Source: Ramlibacter ginsenosidimutans (GTDB lineage Bacteria > Pseudomonadota > Gammaproteobacteria > Burkholderiales > Burkholderiaceae_C). Taken from it: a DNA stretch of 64,000 bases. The DNA is taken from positions 1-64,000 of the forward strand of contig NZ_JAEPWM010000010.1 of the NCBI RefSeq assembly GCF_016654015.1, read 5' to 3'. A program made the position numbers and the translations under genes. Under the pieces are notes generated by a model. The model was not told where the DNA came from. It was given only the letters and a program-made list of their open reading frames with translations, and did not search any database. This document shows positions 8,516-18,133 of the stretch, one piece after another. Each line of letters starts with the position of its first letter. Position 1 is the first letter of the stretch.

Positions 8516-9577
8516 TCAGTGCGCGAGGGCGCGGCAGTGTTCGGGTGGAAAGTGCAGCCAGACGCTGTCGCCGGCCGCCAGCGCCAGCGCCGCGGGTGCG
8601 AGCGCGCGCACGGTCTCGCCGTCGGCGAGCGTGACCAGGTAGTCGCGGTGAGAGCCCAGGTAGATCTGGCGGGCCACGATGCCGTGCACGGAGTTCGTTT
8701 CCGCCAGGCGCGTGCTGCTCAAACGCACGTCGTGGTGGCGTACCGAGACGGCGGTCTCGCCGGCCCGGGAGAACTCGCCGCAGCCGCAGCGCAGGAACAG
8801 TCCATTGCCCGCCGCCACGCCATCGGCGCCGTCCCAGCGCCCGCGCAGGATGTTGGTGCCGCCTATGAAGCGCGCCACGAACTCGGTGCTTGGCCGCTGG
8901 TAGATGTCCTCGGGTGAGCCGGACTGTTCGATCACACCCTGGTTCATGACCACGATGAGGTCCGCCGTCGTCATCGCTTCCGCCTGGTCGTGCGTGACGT
9001 ACACGGTGGTGTAGCGGTACTTGTCGTGCAGGCGGCGGATCTCGAAGCGCATCTCCTCGCGCAGGTTCGCATCGAGGTTGGAGAGCGGCTCGTCCAGCAG
9101 CAGGGTCTCGGGTTCGACGACCAGCGCACGGGCCAGCGACACGCGCTGCTGCTGGCCGCCCGACAGCTCGCCCGGATAGCGCTGCGCCAGCTGCGAAAGC
9201 TTCGTCGCGGCGAGGATGGTGTCCGCCCGCTGCTGCAGCTCGCCGCGCGGCAGCCCGCGCAGCTTGAGGCCGTAGGCGACGTTGTCGAACACCGTCATGT
9301 GCGGCCAGAGCGCGTAGCTCTGGAAGATCATCGACATGTTGCGCCGCTCGGGCGCTTCGCTCGAGCCGGGCGCCGAGACGCGACGGCCGCCGACGCGGAT
9401 CTCGCCGCCGTCCGGCTCCACGAAGCCGGCGATCAGGCGCAGCGTCGTCGTCTTGCCGCAGCCCGAAGGCCCGAGCAGGCAGACCAGCTGGCCCTTGTCG
9501 ACCGATAGCGAAACGTCGTTCACCACGGGCGCACCGCCGTAGCGTTTGGTGAGTCCCTCGAGCTCCAGGAATCCCAT
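8516..9577 (-). CDS. ABC transporter ATP-binding protein (Fe3+/polyamine type)
   Basis: This 353-residue ATPase energises import through the permease encoded just upstream. Walker A is GPSGCGKTT (near residue 37), the signature is LSGGQQQR, Walker B is LLLDEP, and the switch histidine is in VYVTHDQAEA. A C-terminal TOBE-like regulatory domain follows from about residue 240, as in FbpC/PotA. Its stop is 40 nt before the prpD-like gene, and its start is 10 nt after the permease gene. Specificity is set by the binding protein, not visible here. Confidence 0.93.
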   Translation of the reverse strand: MGFLELEGLTKRYGGAPVVNDVSLSVDKGQLVCLLGPSGCGKTTTLRLIAGFVEPDGGEIRVGGRRVSAPGSSEAPERRNMSMIFQSYALWPHMTVFDNVAYGLKLRGLPRGELQQRADTILAATKLSQLAQRYPGELSGGQQQRVSLARALVVEPETLLLDEPLSNLDANLREEMRFEIRRLHDKYRYTTVYVTHDQAEAMTTADLIVVMNQGVIEQSGSPEDIYQRPSTEFVARFIGGTNILRGRWDGADGVAAGNGLFLRCGCGEFSRAGETAVSVRHHDVRLSSTRLAETNSVHGIVARQIYLGSHRDYLVTLADGETVRALAPAALALAAGDSVWLHFPPEHCRALAH

Positions 9578-9587
9578 GCGTTCGTCT

Positions 9588-11306
9588 TCAGCGAAGCGCC
9601 GGCAGGCGCGGTCCGCCCAGCAAGGGCAGGCGGTTGGCGATGGCGACGACGGCGAAGGACACGACGAGCAGCAGCAGGCCCAGCACGGAGATCGCGCCCA
9701 TGTCGCCGCTCTCGTTGAGGTCGTAGATGATCACGGAGACGAGCTTCGTGTTCGCCGTGGTGAGCAGGATGGTCGCGGACAGCTCCCGGATCGTCCCGAT
9801 GAACACGAAGCACCACGTGGCGATGACGCTGGTGCGCAGCAGCGGCGCGGTGATGAGCCGCAGCGTCTGCAGCCGGCTCGCCCCCAGCACCCGGCTTGCT
9901 TCCTCCAGCTCGGGATGAATGCCGTGGAAGGCGGCGGACATCTGCTGGTAGCCGGCGGGCATCTCGATGGTGAGGAAGGCGACCAGCAGGATCCACAGCG
10001 TGCCGTACAGCATGAGGTGCGGATGCGAGTAGGCGAGGAACAGGCCGACGCCCAGCACGATGCCCGGGATGGCCACGGGCGCCATGGCCAGCATCCCGAG
10101 CACGGGCGCGCCGCGAACCGGCTTGCGCGCGACCATGTAAGCGACCAGCAGCGCGAGCGCCGTGCCCAGGGTGGCGGTGGAGAAGCCGAGCACGAGCGTG
10201 TTCCACATCGCCAGCCGCGTGGCCGAGAACTCGAAGAACACGAAGCGGAAGTGGTGCAGCGTGAGACCCGGCACGCCATTGCGCGTCAGCGCCGATTTCA
10301 GCAGCGCCGCATAGGGCAGCAGCACGGTGAGCGCCAGCACGAGCAGCACGAAGGCCCACGCCAGCGGCTTCCACGGGCCCAGAGCAGTGATGCGCGGCTC
10401 GCCGCTCTTGCCGCCCAGCACGGTGTAGCCCTTGCGCCCGAGGATCCACGCCTTGCCTTGCAGCAGCAGCACCGTCACGGCCAGCAGCGGCAGCGAAGCC
10501 GCCGCCGCCAGCCCCGGCTTCGGCGGATATTGGAAGAGGCTCCAGATCTTGGTGGTGATCACGTGGAAGCCGGCCGGCAGCGCCAGGATGGCCGGTGAGC
10601 CGAACATGGTGAGCGCTTGCAGGATCGCGATGAGCGCACCGGCGAGGATGGCGGGCAGCACCAGGGGCAAGGTCACGCGCCGCAGCGTGGTCCAGCCGCG
10701 GCCGCCGAGGATGGCCGACGCGTCTTCCAGGTCGGCCGGCACGCGGTCCAGGCCATTGGCCACCAGCGTGAACACGTAGGGAAAGGTGTAGCAGGCGATG
10801 GCGAACACCAGGCCGGTGAAGGTGTAGATGTCAACGAGCGCGTCGTAGGGCTGCGCGCCGGTGAGCGCGCGCCAGGCGACGTTGATGAGCCCGCTGTTGG
10901 GAGCGGCGAGGATCTCCCAGGCGATCGCGCCCAGGAAGGGCGGCGTCACGAAGGAAGCGGTGACCAGCATGCGGATGAAGCGCCGTCCCGGCAGGTCGGT
11001 GCGCGCGACCAGCCACGCGAGCGGTGTCGCGATGGCGCAGGAGAGCGCACCGACGCCGAGCGCCATGCCCACCGCCACCACGAAGGGCTTGCGCATGCGC
11101 ACATCGCCCACCAGCGCAGTGAAGTTGGCGAGCGTGAGCCGCCCGTCCTGGTCCACCAGCGCGTAGTACGCCAGCCAGGCCAGCGGCAGCAGCACCAGCA
11201 CGGCCAGCACCGCCACCAGCGCCCAGAACACCGGCTTGGCCAGGTCGATGCGCAAGGGGAGCCTGGGAGCGAGCGGGACCGCCGCCTCGCGGACGACGAC
11301 AGGCAT
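9588..11306 (-). CDS. ABC transporter permease, two fused inner-membrane domains
   Basis: This 572-residue permease has about 12 membrane segments and two copies of the binding-protein-dependent transport fold, as in the FbpB class of iron(III) permeases. EAA-type cytoplasmic loops are visible in both halves (EDASAILGGRGWTTLRRVTLPL and EEASRVLGASRLQTLRLI). Having both halves in one chain means it can act without a second permease, which fits the operon. The start ATG at 11306 is 3 nt from the stop of the preceding binding-protein gene. Confidence 0.92.
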   Translation of the reverse strand: MPVVVREAAVPLAPRLPLRIDLAKPVFWALVAVLAVLVLLPLAWLAYYALVDQDGRLTLANFTALVGDVRMRKPFVVAVGMALGVGALSCAIATPLAWLVARTDLPGRRFIRMLVTASFVTPPFLGAIAWEILAAPNSGLINVAWRALTGAQPYDALVDIYTFTGLVFAIACYTFPYVFTLVANGLDRVPADLEDASAILGGRGWTTLRRVTLPLVLPAILAGALIAILQALTMFGSPAILALPAGFHVITTKIWSLFQYPPKPGLAAAASLPLLAVTVLLLQGKAWILGRKGYTVLGGKSGEPRITALGPWKPLAWAFVLLVLALTVLLPYAALLKSALTRNGVPGLTLHHFRFVFFEFSATRLAMWNTLVLGFSTATLGTALALLVAYMVARKPVRGAPVLGMLAMAPVAIPGIVLGVGLFLAYSHPHLMLYGTLWILLVAFLTIEMPAGYQQMSAAFHGIHPELEEASRVLGASRLQTLRLITAPLLRTSVIATWCFVFIGTIRELSATILLTTANTKLVSVIIYDLNESGDMGAISVLGLLLLVVSFAVVAIANRLPLLGGPRLPALR

Positions 11307-11309
11307 CGC

Positions 11310-12347
11310 TCAGGTGCCGAAGTACTCTTCGTAGCGCTTCTTGATGTCCTCGGCGTCCAGCTTTGCCGGGTCGGAGTTCAGCAGCTTGATCTGCGACAGC
11401 GGCACCCGGCCGGCCTTCTCCTTCACCTCGGGGTGAAAGGAGCGTAGTCCACCCACATCGCTATTGAGCTGCTGCGCTTCCCGCGAGAACATGAAGTGGT
11501 AGAACAGCCTGGCGGCGTTGGGGTCCGGCGCATTCTTGAGGATCGCCGCGTTGCCCACCACCAGCGGCGTGCCTTCCGGCGCGTACACGGGCTCGATGGG
11601 AACGCCGCTCTCGCGCAGCAGGAACACGTTGTACTCGTTGCCGTCGGCCATCACCGGGCGCTCGCCCGCGGCGAGCTTCTTGGGCGGCTCGGTGGAGGAC
11701 TGCACCTGCATCACCTTCTGCTTGCCCAGCTGCTCGAAGAATTTCCAGCCCACGGCCTGGCTGATGGCCTGCGTGCCCGTCATGATCGTGCCGCTGTAGC
11801 CCGGGTGCGCCTTGACGATCTTGCCGCTCCACCTGGGATCGAGGAGATCCGCCAGCGACTTCGGCGCCTGGTCCTTGGGCACCAGCTTCGTGTTGTAGGC
11901 GATCACGGAGAGATGCGCGCGGTACGCCGCGAACTGCCCGTCCGGGTCGCGGTATTCCCTGGGCCAGAACTTCGCCACGTCCGAGGGCACCGCCGGCTGC
12001 AGCCATCCCTGCTTCTTGAAGTGGACGAAGTGCACGGCGTCGGAGGTCTCGACCACGTCGGCGTTGTAGATCCTGCTGCCGTATTCCTGGTTGATCCGCT
12101 GGAATATGCGCTCGGCGCCCGAGCGCTCCACCTGCACCTTGATGCCCGGGTACTTCGCCTCGAAGGCGCGTGCGAGCTTCTCCGCGACCTGGACATCCGT
12201 CGCCGAGTACCACACGACCTTGCCTTCCTTCTGCGCGGCCGCCACCAGCTGGGGCGTCACGTCGTAAGGTGCGGGAGCCTGGGAGAACGCCGCACCCGAG
12301 GCGAGTGCGGCGACCAGCGCCACGACGGCGGCGGGCTTCGCTGACAT
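11310..12347 (-). CDS. Periplasmic substrate-binding protein of the ABC importer
   Basis: This 345-residue precursor has a signal peptide (MSAKPAAVVALVAALASGAAFS). The mature part begins in the family-1/FutA-like way, with VAAAQKEGKVVWYSA and FEAKYPGIKVQVERSG. The family includes Fe3+, thiamine, phosphonate and organic-acid binders, so the ligand cannot be named. I chose ATG 12347 because AAGGAG precedes it; an upstream in-frame ATG lacks a site. It is the first gene of a five-gene leftward operon ending with catabolic enzymes, which favours an organic substrate over iron. Confidence 0.9.
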   Translation of the reverse strand: MSAKPAAVVALVAALASGAAFSQAPAPYDVTPQLVAAAQKEGKVVWYSATDVQVAEKLARAFEAKYPGIKVQVERSGAERIFQRINQEYGSRIYNADVVETSDAVHFVHFKKQGWLQPAVPSDVAKFWPREYRDPDGQFAAYRAHLSVIAYNTKLVPKDQAPKSLADLLDPRWSGKIVKAHPGYSGTIMTGTQAISQAVGWKFFEQLGKQKVMQVQSSTEPPKKLAAGERPVMADGNEYNVFLLRESGVPIEPVYAPEGTPLVVGNAAILKNAPDPNAARLFYHFMFSREAQQLNSDVGGLRSFHPEVKEKAGRVPLSQIKLLNSDPAKLDAEDIKKRYEEYFGT

Positions 12348-12387
12348 GCGTGTCTCCTTGCGCGGCCTCGTCGGGCCGGTGCCGCGC

Positions 12388-12416
12388 ATGATGCGAGCCA
12401 CGCCTCAAAGTGTCAA
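12388..12416 (-). promoter_or_regulatory. Candidate sigma-70 promoter of the importer/PrpD operon
   Basis: On the minus strand a perfect TTGACA (12411-12416) is followed after 17 bp by CATCAT (12388-12393). It would start about 35 nt before the binding-protein start codon. The -10 box is a moderate match. Confidence 0.45.
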
Positions 12417-12518
12417 CAGTTCAGACCTTAACGTCGACACTGATGGAAAAAAGCATTCAGTGTGTCAGCCCGGAGCTCCCTGCTCCTCAGTCCTCTGCAC
12501 GGAGCGCCGGACGAAAGC

Positions 12519-13898
12519 TCACACCATCTTCTCGGGCCGCACCCACTGGTCGAACTGCTCGCCCGTGAGATGGCCCGAGGCGATCGCCGCTTCGCGCAGG
12601 CTGGTGCCTTCCTTGTGTGCCTTCTTCGCGATGAACGCCGCCTTGTCGTAGCCGATGTGGGGGTTGAGCGCAGTCACCAGCATCAGCGAGCGGGCGACGA
12701 GTTCCGCGATGCGTTCGCGGTTGGGCGTGATGCCCGCGGCGCAGTGGTCGTTGAAACTGCGCATGCCGTCGGCCAGCAGGCGCACGCTTTGCATGAAGTT
12801 GTGGGCGATCATGGGCCGGAACACGTTCAGCTCGAAGTTGCCCGAGGCGCCGCCGAAGTTGATCGCGACGTCGTTGCCGAACACCTGGCAGCACAGCATC
12901 GTCATCGCTTCGCTCTGCGTCGGGTTCACCTTGCCCGGCATGATGGACGAGCCCGGCTCGTTCTCGGGGATGCTGATCTCACCGATGCCGCTGCGCGGGC
13001 CGCTGGCGAGCCAGCGGATGTCGTTCGCTATCTTCATCAGGCTGGCCGCAAGCGTCTTGAGCGCGCCGTGCGCGTGCACCAGCGCGTCGGCCGCGGCCAT
13101 GACCTCGAACTTGTTGGCGGCCGTGACCAGCGGCAGGCCCGTGAGGCGCGCGAGCTCCTCGGCCACCTTTTCCGCATAGCCTTTCGGCGCGTTGAGCCCG
13201 GTGCCGACGGCGGTGCCGCCTAGCGCCAGTTCGCACAGGTGCGGCAGCGCGGCGTGCAAGTGGCGGTCGGCCTGCTCCAGTTGCGCGACGTAGCCCGAGA
13301 ACTCCTGCCCCAGCGTGAGCGGCGTCGCGTCCTGCAGGTGCGTGCGGCCGATCTTCACGATGTCCATGAACTCGCGGGACTTCGCAGCGAGGGTGTCCTT
13401 CAGTTGCGCGAGCGCAGGCAGCAGCTTGTTCCTGATGCCCTCCACCGCCGCCAAGTGCATGGCGGTGGGATACACGTCGTTGGACGACTGGCTCTTGTTG
13501 ACGTCGTCGTTCGGATGGACCTTGCGGCCCTCGCCGCGCGTGCCACCGAGCAACTCGCTTGCGCGATTGGCCAGCACTTCGTTGACGTTCATGTTCGTCT
13601 GCGTGCCCGAGCCGGTCTGCCACACCACCAGAGGGAATTCCTGGTCGTGCTGGCCCGCGAGCACCTCGTCGGCCGCCGCGATGATCGCCGCCGCCTTCTG
13701 CTGGTCCAGCAGGCCCAGCAGGTGGTTCACCACCGCGGACGAGCGCTTGATCTGCGCCAGCGCGCGGATGATCTCGCGCGGCTGCCGCTCGCCGGAGATG
13801 TCGAAGTTCTGCAGCGAGCGCTGCGTCTGCGCGCCCCACAGGTGCTCGGAAGGGACCTCGATGGGCCCGAAGGTGTCGTGTTCGATGCGCATGGACAT
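12519..13898 (-). CDS. fumC: Fumarate hydratase, class II
   Basis: This 459-residue, iron-independent fumarase interconverts fumarate and malate in the citric acid cycle. The superfamily signature [11 protein letters not shown] is at residues 316-326, the [10 protein letters not shown] loop at about 95-104, and GRTHLQDA at 184-191. Length is typical. The genome also carries a class I iron-sulfur fumarase at 26947-28500, so this copy may serve under iron limitation or oxidative stress, as in other bacteria with both types (inference). It is separated from the importer operon by about 170 bp. Confidence 0.96.
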   Translation of the reverse strand: MSMRIEHDTFGPIEVPSEHLWGAQTQRSLQNFDISGERQPREIIRALAQIKRSSAVVNHLLGLLDQQKAAAIIAAADEVLAGQHDQEFPLVVWQTGSGTQTNMNVNEVLANRASELLGGTRGEGRKVHPNDDVNKSQSSNDVYPTAMHLAAVEGIRNKLLPALAQLKDTLAAKSREFMDIVKIGRTHLQDATPLTLGQEFSGYVAQLEQADRHLHAALPHLCELALGGTAVGTGLNAPKGYAEKVAEELARLTGLPLVTAANKFEVMAAADALVHAHGALKTLAASLMKIANDIRWLASGPRSGIGEISIPENEPGSSIMPGKVNPTQSEAMTMLCCQVFGNDVAINFGGASGNFELNVFRPMIAHNFMQSVRLLADGMRSFNDHCAAGITPNRERIAELVARSLMLVTALNPHIGYDKAAFIAKKAHKEGTSLREAAIASGHLTGEQFDQWVRPEKMV

Positions 13899-13984
13899 GC
13901 ACGCACCCTAGCACCAACCACGGCATGCGTGGCGTGGCGGGCAGGCAAGCTGCTGGTGAACGTGGACAGTGCGCAGGAACTCAT

Positions 13985-15136
13985 TCATGGTTCTGCCAGT
14001 GCCACAGGGCTCGCAGATGCAAGCTCCAGATTCATCGTGAACACGCATCCGTGGCCGGGAATATCCTGGACGCTCAGGGTGCCCCCGTCTGCCTCCACGC
14101 TCTTGCGTGCGATGGACAACCCGAGTCCGAGTCCCGACCGGTCGCCATTAGCTTGCGAGAACGGGGTGAACATCCGGCTCGCGCTTCCGGCCGGAAGTCC
14201 GCCGCAGCTGTCTTGAACCTCGATCGAGACCCGATCGCCGTCCTGGACCGCGCGCAATTGCACCGTCCCGTTGGGCCGGGTGAACTTGAACGCATTCTGC
14301 AGGAGGTTGCCGAGCGCAGCAGACAGGATGTCCCGATTGGCCACCACGCTCAGCGCAGGATCGGCAGGAGTGACCTCGAACCTGCACAGGTGGGCGTTTG
14401 GATCGAGCTTGGCCGTTGCGGCCGCATCGACCAGCAAGTCCGCCACCAGGAACTGCTCGCGAAGAACCGTGGCTTGCGGCGCGGAGCGAACCTCGTCGAT
14501 CGTCTTGTCGATCAGCTTCTTCAATGCACCCAGGCTGCGCTTCAGGACGGCACCGGTCGCCCCGCTGATCGGCATGTTCGTCAGCTCCAGCGCGCTGACC
14601 GAGAGCATCGCCGTTCCGAGCGCGTTGCGAAGCTCATGGACCAGGAATCCGATCCGCTGGTTGACTTCGGCCGCCTGATCCATGCTCCTGGACAGGTCCC
14701 TCTGGTAACTGAACTCCGTGACCGCGTCGGCAATTGCATTGTCGAGGCACCGGTTCAAGGTACGAAACTGGTCGACGCTGAACGGTGCATCGCGCTCCAC
14801 GGCCAGTTCGGTGATGGCCTGGCAGAGGTCGCCGTAGTCGTGGACAACCTGGTCGACCGTGAAGCCCATTTCGAGAAGCTCACGGCCATGCGCAGCTGCG
14901 CTCAGCCCGATTTCGGACAGCGCGACCGCGTCGCCCCCCGATGCGCCGGAGATCCGCGTCCCTTCGGCGGATTCGCCTTTTTCCTCAGCCGCCAGAGTGC
15001 GCGTCAGTTGTTCCAGGAAGATGGGGATCCCGTGGACAAGCTGCTGGTCGGTCGCAGCGCGTTTTGGACGCTGGGCCACCTTCTGCTTGCAGCGAGCGAT
15101 GAGTTCCTCTCGATTGTTGACGAGAAACTGGTGCAT
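13985..15136 (-). CDS. Sensor histidine kinase without membrane segments
   Basis: This 383-residue cytoplasmic kinase has a helical N-terminal half (about 1-160) of the RsbR/globin-like sensor type, then a phospho-acceptor box FLVHELRNALG (near residue 175) and an ATPase domain with NLLQNAFKF, DSCGGLP, and GLGLGLSIARKSVEADGG. I chose ATG 15136 (AGGAGA upstream). No receiver or output domain is present and no response-regulator gene is adjacent. The Crp-type regulator gene lies 128 bp upstream on the same strand. Its signal is unknown. Confidence 0.87.
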   Translation of the reverse strand: MHQFLVNNREELIARCKQKVAQRPKRAATDQQLVHGIPIFLEQLTRTLAAEEKGESAEGTRISGASGGDAVALSEIGLSAAAHGRELLEMGFTVDQVVHDYGDLCQAITELAVERDAPFSVDQFRTLNRCLDNAIADAVTEFSYQRDLSRSMDQAAEVNQRIGFLVHELRNALGTAMLSVSALELTNMPISGATGAVLKRSLGALKKLIDKTIDEVRSAPQATVLREQFLVADLLVDAAATAKLDPNAHLCRFEVTPADPALSVVANRDILSAALGNLLQNAFKFTRPNGTVQLRAVQDGDRVSIEVQDSCGGLPAGSASRMFTPFSQANGDRSGLGLGLSIARKSVEADGGTLSVQDIPGHGCVFTMNLELASASPVALAEP

Positions 15137-15264
15137 GCACTTCTCCTGCGCAGCATCCGCAGAACCGCCTTGCGAAGTCGACGGCAGCAGGGCTGCTTCA
15201 ATGTTGCGCCCCAGTATGCGCTTCAAACAGCAGCAGTCGCAAAGCGAGAGGCTGACGTTCGTCG

Positions 15265-16074
15265 CTACCCTAGCGGAACTGCCACCGTCGGGATGTTTGC
15301 GACATCCCTGATCACCTGCCGCTGCGGCAGGTAGTGCAGCAGCAGGTCCGTCTCTTTCTTCACCACGCGATAGCACTCGCAACTCAGGGATTCCAGGCGC
15401 GGCCGGTCCAGCACGGTGATGAGTCCCCGCTCATACGAGATCACCCCCAGTTGCTCCAGCTTCGACGCCGCGACGGTGACGCCGGCACGGCGAACCCCGA
15501 GCATGTTGCTGATGAATTCCTGGGTCATCGTCAACTTGTTGTGGGACAGGCGATCCATCGAAAGCAGCAGCCAGCGGCACAGCTGCTGGTGGATCGTGTG
15601 GTGCCGGTTGCAGACGGCAGTCTGCGCCACCTGGGTGATCAACGCCTGCGTATAGCGCAGCATCAGCAGCAGCAACTCCCCGTGCCGATTGAACTCTTCC
15701 TTCACCCGCGGACGCGGCAACCGGTAGGCGTACCCCGCGCTTTGCACGATCGAGCGGCTGGGAGTGCTCTCCCCACCCATGTACAGCGTGATGCCCAGCA
15801 ATCCTTCGTTACCCACGACGGAGATTGCCGTGGAAGCACCGTTCTCCATCAGGTACTGCATGGAGATGATCGAGTCCGTCGGGAAATAGACGTGGCGCAT
15901 GGAGCGCCCTGCCTCGTACATCAGCGCGCGCAGCGGCAGCTCAGCCAGCTCGAGGTGCGGGAAGAGTCGCCCCTGGACGTCGGGCGACAACGCGGCGAGC
16001 AGATGGTTCTGCCGTGGGTCTGGAGGAGGTCCCGCCTTCACGGATCCTTTGGTGCGGGAGGGTTCGTGCGCCAT
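15265..16074 (-). CDS. Crp/Fnr-family transcriptional regulator
   Basis: This 269-residue protein has a cyclic-nucleotide-binding-like beta-barrel (about 30-150) with VYFPTDSIISMQYLMENG and a variant effector pocket, then a winged helix with LTMTQEFISNMLGVRRAGVTVAA (about 200-222). Such Crp relatives with YFP.DSIIS.. motifs are frequent in Burkholderiales and Rhizobiales. The four cysteines for an Fnr iron-sulfur cluster are absent. ATG 16074 is preferred over a TTG three codons upstream. Its position just upstream of the histidine kinase gene suggests related stress control, which is inference. Confidence 0.88.
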   Translation of the reverse strand: MAHEPSRTKGSVKAGPPPDPRQNHLLAALSPDVQGRLFPHLELAELPLRALMYEAGRSMRHVYFPTDSIISMQYLMENGASTAISVVGNEGLLGITLYMGGESTPSRSIVQSAGYAYRLPRPRVKEEFNRHGELLLLMLRYTQALITQVAQTAVCNRHHTIHQQLCRWLLLSMDRLSHNKLTMTQEFISNMLGVRRAGVTVAASKLEQLGVISYERGLITVLDRPRLESLSCECYRVVKKETDLLLHYLPQRQVIRDVANIPTVAVPLG

Positions 16075-16391
16075 CGCCCGCAAGTTTAGACCAAGCCCGC
16101 GTGGCTCGACCGTGAGGCGCTGTGTTCCGGAGCGTACCGACGGCAGCGTCCGCCCTGCACAAACGTCACGTCATGTCGGCGCAGCAACGTACCGCGATCG
16201 ATGCCACGGCCCTGCGACTTGCCGCACTGCTGGAGCAGTAGGAACGGGATGTCGAGGAGCTGAGGTCCACGTCGCCATCGGCCAAGCCGGCGTGCTCCAG
16301 CGTGCCAATTTCTCGCCTTGCCGACGGCCAGATGGGGCCGGCATCTGGCGCCTTGCGCGCATGGCCGGGCTCGACGGCCTACGATGGTCCG
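16075..16391. other. Intergenic stretch with a possible broken reading frame
   Basis: No convincing gene is present. A 22-codon frame at 16173-16241 (MSAQQRTAIDATALRLAALLEQ, then TAG) continues in frame with a coil-like ERDVEEL segment, so it may be a decayed small gene. Promoters for the Crp-type gene and for the LtrA gene must also lie here, but none is clear. Confidence 0.3.
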
Positions 16392-17522
16392 GTGAAAGAC
16401 CTGCGATATTTCGACCCGCACCGGCGCGCGACCTGGCTGGAGCTGTTCTTCGACCTGATCTTCGTCGTCGCCCTGCGCGACGCGAGCCAGGTCCTGAGCG
16501 AAGCGCACGCGGGCCACCTGGGGGCGCAGCAGTTCCTGCGCTTCGTGCTGCTGTTCCTGCCGCTGTGGTGGATCTGGGCGGGCCACACGATCTACGCCAA
16601 TCGCTTCGACACGGACAGCCGCCAGCACCGGCTGTCGACCCTGCTGATCATGTTCCTGCTGATCGTCATCTCGGCGCAGATCTCGGCCGGCGCCCAGGAA
16701 CACTACGCGCTGGCCGTGGCCTGTTACTGCGGGGCGCGGCTGATCATCGCCGGGATGTACTTCGTCTCCAGGCGCAAGCACCACGACCGGGGCGGCTTCG
16801 CGACGACGGTGGGCACCGTGTTCGCCGTTGGGGCCGGGATCAGCCTTTCCTCGGTCCTGCTGGACCCGCCCTGGAGCTACCTGGTCTTCTATGCCGGGAT
16901 CGTGTTCGACATGGCTGCCCTGGTGCTGCTGGACCGGAGGCTGCACGTGGTGCCGGCGCACACGGCGCACCTGGTCGAACGCGTCGGCCTGCTGACCATC
17001 ATCCTGCTGGGCGAATCGGTGATCAGCATCTCCGCGGCACTGGCAAACATCTCATGGAACCCGTCCAACGTGATGGCCGCCGTCAGCGGCTTCGTCATGG
17101 TGTCGGCGATCTGGTGGATCTACTACGACAGCTTCCACCTGCTGGAACACCGCAAGTTGGCGACCGGGCACTCGCTCCTTTATTCGCACTTCTTCCTGTT
17201 CGTCGGCTTGGCGATCCTGGCCTCCCTGATCCGGCATGCGATCCTGGACGACCTCGACCCGGACGACTTCCGCCGGCTGGCCGCCGCCGGCACGGTGCTG
17301 TTCTTCCTGGGCAAGCAGTACGGCTACTACATGGAGGTGCCCGAGCTGCGCCCCTACCTGCTGTCCAACACCGCGGCCGTGTTCGCCCTGACGGCCCTCG
17401 TGCTGATGTTGCCGCTCGGGCTCGGGGGCATGCTGGTGGGCATGACGGCGACCATGATCTGCTATGTACTGCTCAACCTCCGCTACCGGCATCTGGTGCG
17501 GGTCGGGCAGGTGTCGGCCTGA
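16392..17522 (+). CDS. LtrA-family (low temperature requirement A) membrane protein
   Basis: This polytopic protein has about 10-11 membrane helices and the family's opening motif RATWLELFFDLIFVVAL, followed by WIWAGHTIYANRFDTD, an ERVGLLTIILLGESVI segment and WWIYYDSFH. The family is widespread, and its biochemical role is unknown. The start is uncertain. GTG 16392 places the family motif about 13 residues in. GTG 16302 and ATG 16332 are also in frame, but none has a good ribosome-binding site. It is transcribed alone, and the leftward stress-protein gene ends 61 bp downstream. Confidence 0.85.
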   Translation: MKDLRYFDPHRRATWLELFFDLIFVVALRDASQVLSEAHAGHLGAQQFLRFVLLFLPLWWIWAGHTIYANRFDTDSRQHRLSTLLIMFLLIVISAQISAGAQEHYALAVACYCGARLIIAGMYFVSRRKHHDRGGFATTVGTVFAVGAGISLSSVLLDPPWSYLVFYAGIVFDMAALVLLDRRLHVVPAHTAHLVERVGLLTIILLGESVISISAALANISWNPSNVMAAVSGFVMVSAIWWIYYDSFHLLEHRKLATGHSLLYSHFFLFVGLAILASLIRHAILDDLDPDDFRRLAAAGTVLFFLGKQYGYYMEVPELRPYLLSNTAAVFALTALVLMLPLGLGGMLVGMTATMICYVLLNLRYRHLVRVGQVSA

Positions 17523-17583
17523 GCTGCTGTCCAGGGGCTTCCAGGCGGACAAGCAGTCCGTGCGTGACCATCGCCGGCCCCCG

Positions 17584-18009
17584 CTACTTGCTCAGGAGCA
17601 CCGGCACGTTGGCCTGGTGCAGCACCCGGTGCGTCACCGGGCCGATCAAGGGCCCGCCGGACGGGCCCATGCCGCGCACGCCCATGGCGATGGCATCGGC
17701 CTTGGTGTCCTCGGCCGCGCGCACGATCTCGGAAGCCGGCAAGCCCATCGCCGCACGCAGCACGACCTTCAGGCCGGCGGACCGGGCCAGCTTGTCGGCG
17801 GCCAGCAGCACCTCGTCCTGACGGCGACGCTGGTCCTGGTCGAAGCGCTCGAGGCTTTCACGGTCATCGGAGCCCAGGGCGCGCGGATCGTCGCGTACGT
17901 TGACGATCACCGCCTCCACCTCGGGACCGGCCTTGGTGAGCCGCGCGGCCGCCTGGATGGCGCGATCCGAGAACTCCGAGCCGTCCACCGCAATGACGAA
18001 CTTGAACAT
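17584..18009 (-). CDS. Universal stress protein (UspA family)
   Basis: This is a single-domain 141-residue Usp. It opens with FKFVIAVDGSEFSDRAIQAA and ends with the nucleotide-binding signature GVRGMGPSGGPLIGPVTHRVL, matching the G-2x-G-9x-G-S/T pattern of ATP-binding Usp proteins. It is probably cytoplasmic and induced under stress or growth arrest. It is monocistronic between two unknown neighbours. The family call is firm; the specific role is not known. Confidence 0.93.
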   Translation of the reverse strand: MFKFVIAVDGSEFSDRAIQAAARLTKAGPEVEAVIVNVRDDPRALGSDDRESLERFDQDQRRRQDEVLLAADKLARSAGLKVVLRAAMGLPASEIVRAAEDTKADAIAMGVRGMGPSGGPLIGPVTHRVLHQANVPVLLSK

Positions 18010-18133
18010 GCCCGCTCTCCTGAAAAGCGTTCAGGCAGTTATAGGAGACGGCCGGTGGACCGTGTTGCAGTTTCATGCGCAGATACGCGCCGGGGCGGGG
18101 CTGGCTTGCGGCCGGCGAACCCGTGGCCGCCGG

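Noticed and set aside
15137-15382. An 82-codon N-terminal extension of the histidine kinase
   Set aside because: It has no domain features, overlaps the 3' end of the Crp-type gene, and AGGAGA marks ATG 15136 as the start.
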